This document shows positions 61,988-64,000 of a stretch of DNA of 64,000 nt, one piece after another. A program made the position numbers and the translations under genes. The notes below the pieces were generated by a model, which did no database searches, was not told the DNA's origin, and was given only the letters and a program-made list of their open reading frames with translations. The stretch lies in contig CP119314.1 in NCBI GenBank assembly GCA_029202385.1, positions 1,056,501-1,120,500 of the forward strand, written 5' to 3'. The stretch's first letter is position 1; each line of letters begins with the position of its first letter. This DNA is from Candidatus Sphingomonas phytovorans (GTDB taxonomy: Bacteria; Pseudomonadota; Alphaproteobacteria; Sphingomonadales; Sphingomonadaceae).

Positions 61988-63790
61988 ATGCCCCAATATA
62001 CCCCGCCCGTGCGCGATACGCGCTTCATCCTGGAGCATGTGGTCGGCCTCGATCGCTATGCGAACCTGCCCGGTTTCGCCAACGCGACCCCCGATGTGGT
62101 CGATGCGGTGCTTGACGAGGGCGGCAAGTTCGTCGCCGAGGTGCTGTTCCCGCTCAACCAGTCGGGCGATCTTGAGGGCTGCACCCGCCATGAGGACGGC
62201 TCGGTCACCACGCCAAAGGGTTTCAAGGAAGCCTATGACAAGTTCGTCGAATCGGGCTGGGGCACGCTGTCCGCCCCGGCCGAGTTCGGCGGGCAGGAGA
62301 TGCCGCACGTCGTCTCGACTGCGTTCCAGGAATATATGATCTCCTCCAACATGGCGTTCGCCATGTATCCGGGCCTGACCCATGGAGCGATCGCGGCGCT
62401 GCTGGTCAAGGGTACCGACGAGCAGAAGGCGAAATACGTCCCCCATATGGTCTCGGGCAAGTGGGGCGGGACGATGAACCTGACTGAGCCGCAGTGCGGC
62501 ACTGATCTGGGCCTGATCCGCACCCGCGCCGAGCCGCAGGCTGACGGTTCCTATGCGATCACCGGCACCAAGATCTTCATCTCGTCGGGCGAGCATGACC
62601 TGACCGAGAACATCATCCATCTCGTCCTGGCCAAGACGCCGGGCGCGCCGGAAAGCTCGAAGGGCATCTCGCTGTTCGTCGTGCCGAAGTTCTTCGTCAA
62701 CGACGACGGATCGCTCGGCGCGCGTAATGCGGTGTCGTGCGGCTCGATCGAGCACAAGATGGGCATCCACGCCAACTCGACCTGCGTGATGAACTATGAC
62801 GGGGCGACGGGCTGGCTGGTCGGCGAGGAGATGAAGGGCCTCGCCGCGATGTTCATCATGATGAACGCAGCGCGCCTCGGGGTGGGGTTGCAGGGACTCG
62901 GAGTCGCGGAGACAGCTTATCAGAACGCCGTCCAGTATGCGCATGACCGTCGCCAGGGCCGCGCGCTGACCGGCGCCAAGGATCCGCAGGAAAAGGCCGA
63001 CACCCTGTTCGTCCATCCCGACATCCGCCGGATGCTGATGGACTCGAAGGCGCTGACCGAGGGGCTGCGCGCGCTCTGCCTGTGGGGTGCCCTCCAGGCC
63101 GACCTGGAACATGCCGCCGCGAGCGAGGAGGAGCGTCAGCTCGCCGCCGACCTGGTCGGGCTGCTGACCCCTGTCATCAAGGGTTATGGCACCGACAAGG
63201 GCTATGAGATCGCGACCAATGCGCAGCAAGTCTATGGCGGCCATGGCTACATCGCCGAATGGGGCATGGAGCAATATGTCCGCGATGCCCGGATCTCAAT
63301 GATTTACGAAGGCACCAACGGAATCCAGGCAATGGACCTGGTCGGCCGAAAACTTGCCATGAACGGCGGCCGCGCGGTGCAGGTGTTTTTCAAGGTCGTC
63401 GGCGAGGATGTGGCGGCTGGCAAGGCGGACCCGGCGATCGCCGATTTCGCTGAGCGCCTCGAAAAGGCCAGCGGCGAATTGCAGCAGGCGACACTCTGGT
63501 TCCTCCAGAACGGCATGAAGAGCCCTGACAATGTCGGAGCGGGCGCTCAGCCCTATCTGCACCTGATGGGCATCGTCGCAGTCGGCCTGATGTGGCTGCG
63601 CATGGCCTCGGCCGCTGCGAAGCTGAAGGCAGCGGGCGAGGGGGATGCCGCCTTCCTCGATGCGAAGCTGGTGACTGCGCGTTATTTCGCTGAGCGGATC
63701 ATGCCTGATGCCGGGGCGTTGCGCCGGAAGATCGAGGGCGGTGCCGAATCGCTCATGGCCCTTCCGCCGGAGATGTTCGTCGCGGCCTGA
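61988..63790 (+). CDS. Acyl-CoA dehydrogenase (DmdC/FadE-like)
   Basis: A 600-residue FAD-dependent enzyme of the large ACAD group with an added C-terminal domain. ACAD blocks: [45 protein letters not shown] and the catalytic Glu in [14 protein letters not shown]. The C-terminal 120 residues form the extra domain of DmdC-like enzymes. It oxidises an acyl-CoA to enoyl-CoA; substrate length is unknown. Translationally coupled to the MerR gene. Confidence 0.94.
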   Translation: MPQYTPPVRDTRFILEHVVGLDRYANLPGFANATPDVVDAVLDEGGKFVAEVLFPLNQSGDLEGCTRHEDGSVTTPKGFKEAYDKFVESGWGTLSAPAEFGGQEMPHVVSTAFQEYMISSNMAFAMYPGLTHGAIAALLVKGTDEQKAKYVPHMVSGKWGGTMNLTEPQCGTDLGLIRTRAEPQADGSYAITGTKIFISSGEHDLTENIIHLVLAKTPGAPESSKGISLFVVPKFFVNDDGSLGARNAVSCGSIEHKMGIHANSTCVMNYDGATGWLVGEEMKGLAAMFIMMNAARLGVGLQGLGVAETAYQNAVQYAHDRRQGRALTGAKDPQEKADTLFVHPDIRRMLMDSKALTEGLRALCLWGALQADLEHAAASEEERQLAADLVGLLTPVIKGYGTDKGYEIATNAQQVYGGHGYIAEWGMEQYVRDARISMIYEGTNGIQAMDLVGRKLAMNGGRAVQVFFKVVGEDVAAGKADPAIADFAERLEKASGELQQATLWFLQNGMKSPDNVGAGAQPYLHLMGIVAVGLMWLRMASAAAKLKAAGEGDAAFLDAKLVTARYFAERIMPDAGALRRKIEGGAESLMALPPEMFVAA

Positions 63791-63861
63791 GAGGTCGGAG
63801 AACGGTCCAGCGCCGTGCTTCGTTTACTTCCGGCATGACGCTTGAGGTAGATGAGGGGATT

Positions 63862-64000
63862 CTACCGGGCAGCCGGTGACTGGTTGGCGGGCGCCGGCAG
63901 CGCAGTCGCAGGCTTTGCCGGGGGAGGCGCCGCTTCCACCTTCCGCCGTACGCCCGACAACTCCGGTACTGGTCTGATCGTCGTCGCCACTGGGGGCGGC
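63862..64000 (-). CDS. C-terminal end of an unidentified protein (cut by window edge)
   Basis: On the minus strand an open frame enters from the right edge and ends at TAG (63862-63864). The 45 visible residues read like a linker and tail (VEAAPPPAKPATALPAPANQ before the end). The window stops too early to identify it. The plus strand is also open from an ATG at 63851, so the choice of strand rests only on the Pro/Ala-rich tail and is weak. Confidence 0.35.
   Translation of the reverse strand, partial: PPPVATTIRPVPELSGVRRKVEAAPPPAKPATALPAPANQSPAAR

Noticed and set aside
61559..63274. 571-codon minus-strand frame opposite merR and the acyl-CoA dehydrogenase gene
   Set aside because: Antisense shadow; both plus-strand genes are well supported.

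Overview
The window is a high-GC chromosomal segment that reads as an alphaproteobacterium of the Sphingomonadaceae, most like Sphingomonas. The basis is protein character and gene order: a pcm-like gene, a TolC family gene, a PopZ/DUF2497 gene and valS in a row, several S9 peptidases, a TonB-dependent receptor, a fused CysN-CysC, a PraB-like pair, and REP-type palindromes scattered between genes. No rRNA operon, CRISPR array, phage structural gene or replication origin was seen. This assignment is inference, since no database search was possible.

Layout. 0-4.3 kb: a FUSC-type transporter (cut by the window edge) divergent from an AraC regulator, a cysteine-cluster protein and a secreted S9 peptidase. 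4.3-8.0 kb is the main accessory stretch: an IS110-family transposase with a structured non-coding leader (candidate bridge RNA), palindromic repeats, a truncated 5' half of tRNA-Cys, two paralogous secreted PraB-like proteins, a frameshifted integrase remnant and the intact tRNA-Cys. 8.0-20.2 kb: YqiJ/flotillin pair, a 59-residue CxxC protein, pcm-like methyltransferase, TolC, PopZ-like protein, S9 peptidase, valS (with an odd leader) and a MATE exporter. 20.5-25.5 kb: hemB, two GNAT acetyltransferases and a membrane-fused spermidine-synthase-like protein in one overlapping run, a lipoprotein, and tRNA-Arg. 25.6-33.8 kb: the potassium-uptake Kdp locus, with kdpD divergent from a micropeptide gene and kdpF-A-B-C-E. 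34-37.3 kb: a TonB-dependent receptor convergent with a histidine-kinase-like protein that has lost its phospho-accepting histidine.

37.4-41.3 kb: sulfate activation (cysD, cysNC, cysQ) as an overlapping minus-strand operon, plus a small membrane protein. 41.4-44.9 kb: arginine succinyltransferase pathway genes astA and astB with an M20 hydrolase. 45-49.6 kb: an unrecognised membrane protein, a DUF481 outer-membrane-type protein, rppH, an HSL-type hydrolase and a histone-deacetylase-family amidohydrolase. 49.7-53 kb: 2-oxoacid:ferredoxin oxidoreductase alpha and beta subunits with a ferredoxin. 53-58.2 kb: a JmjC/cupin oxygenase-like protein, photolyase, cyclopropane fatty acid synthase and a secreted serine hydrolase. 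58.2-64 kb: SDR, purF, hisI, a lipoprotein, and a MerR regulator with the acyl-CoA dehydrogenase it probably controls.

Most of the window is ordinary core metabolism. The items most worth a second look are the IS110 leader RNA, the tRNA-Cys-bounded segment at 6.1-7.9 kb, the degenerate kinase near 36.6 kb, the valS leader with a five-codon minigene inside a hairpin, and the 27-residue membrane peptide in front of kdpF.
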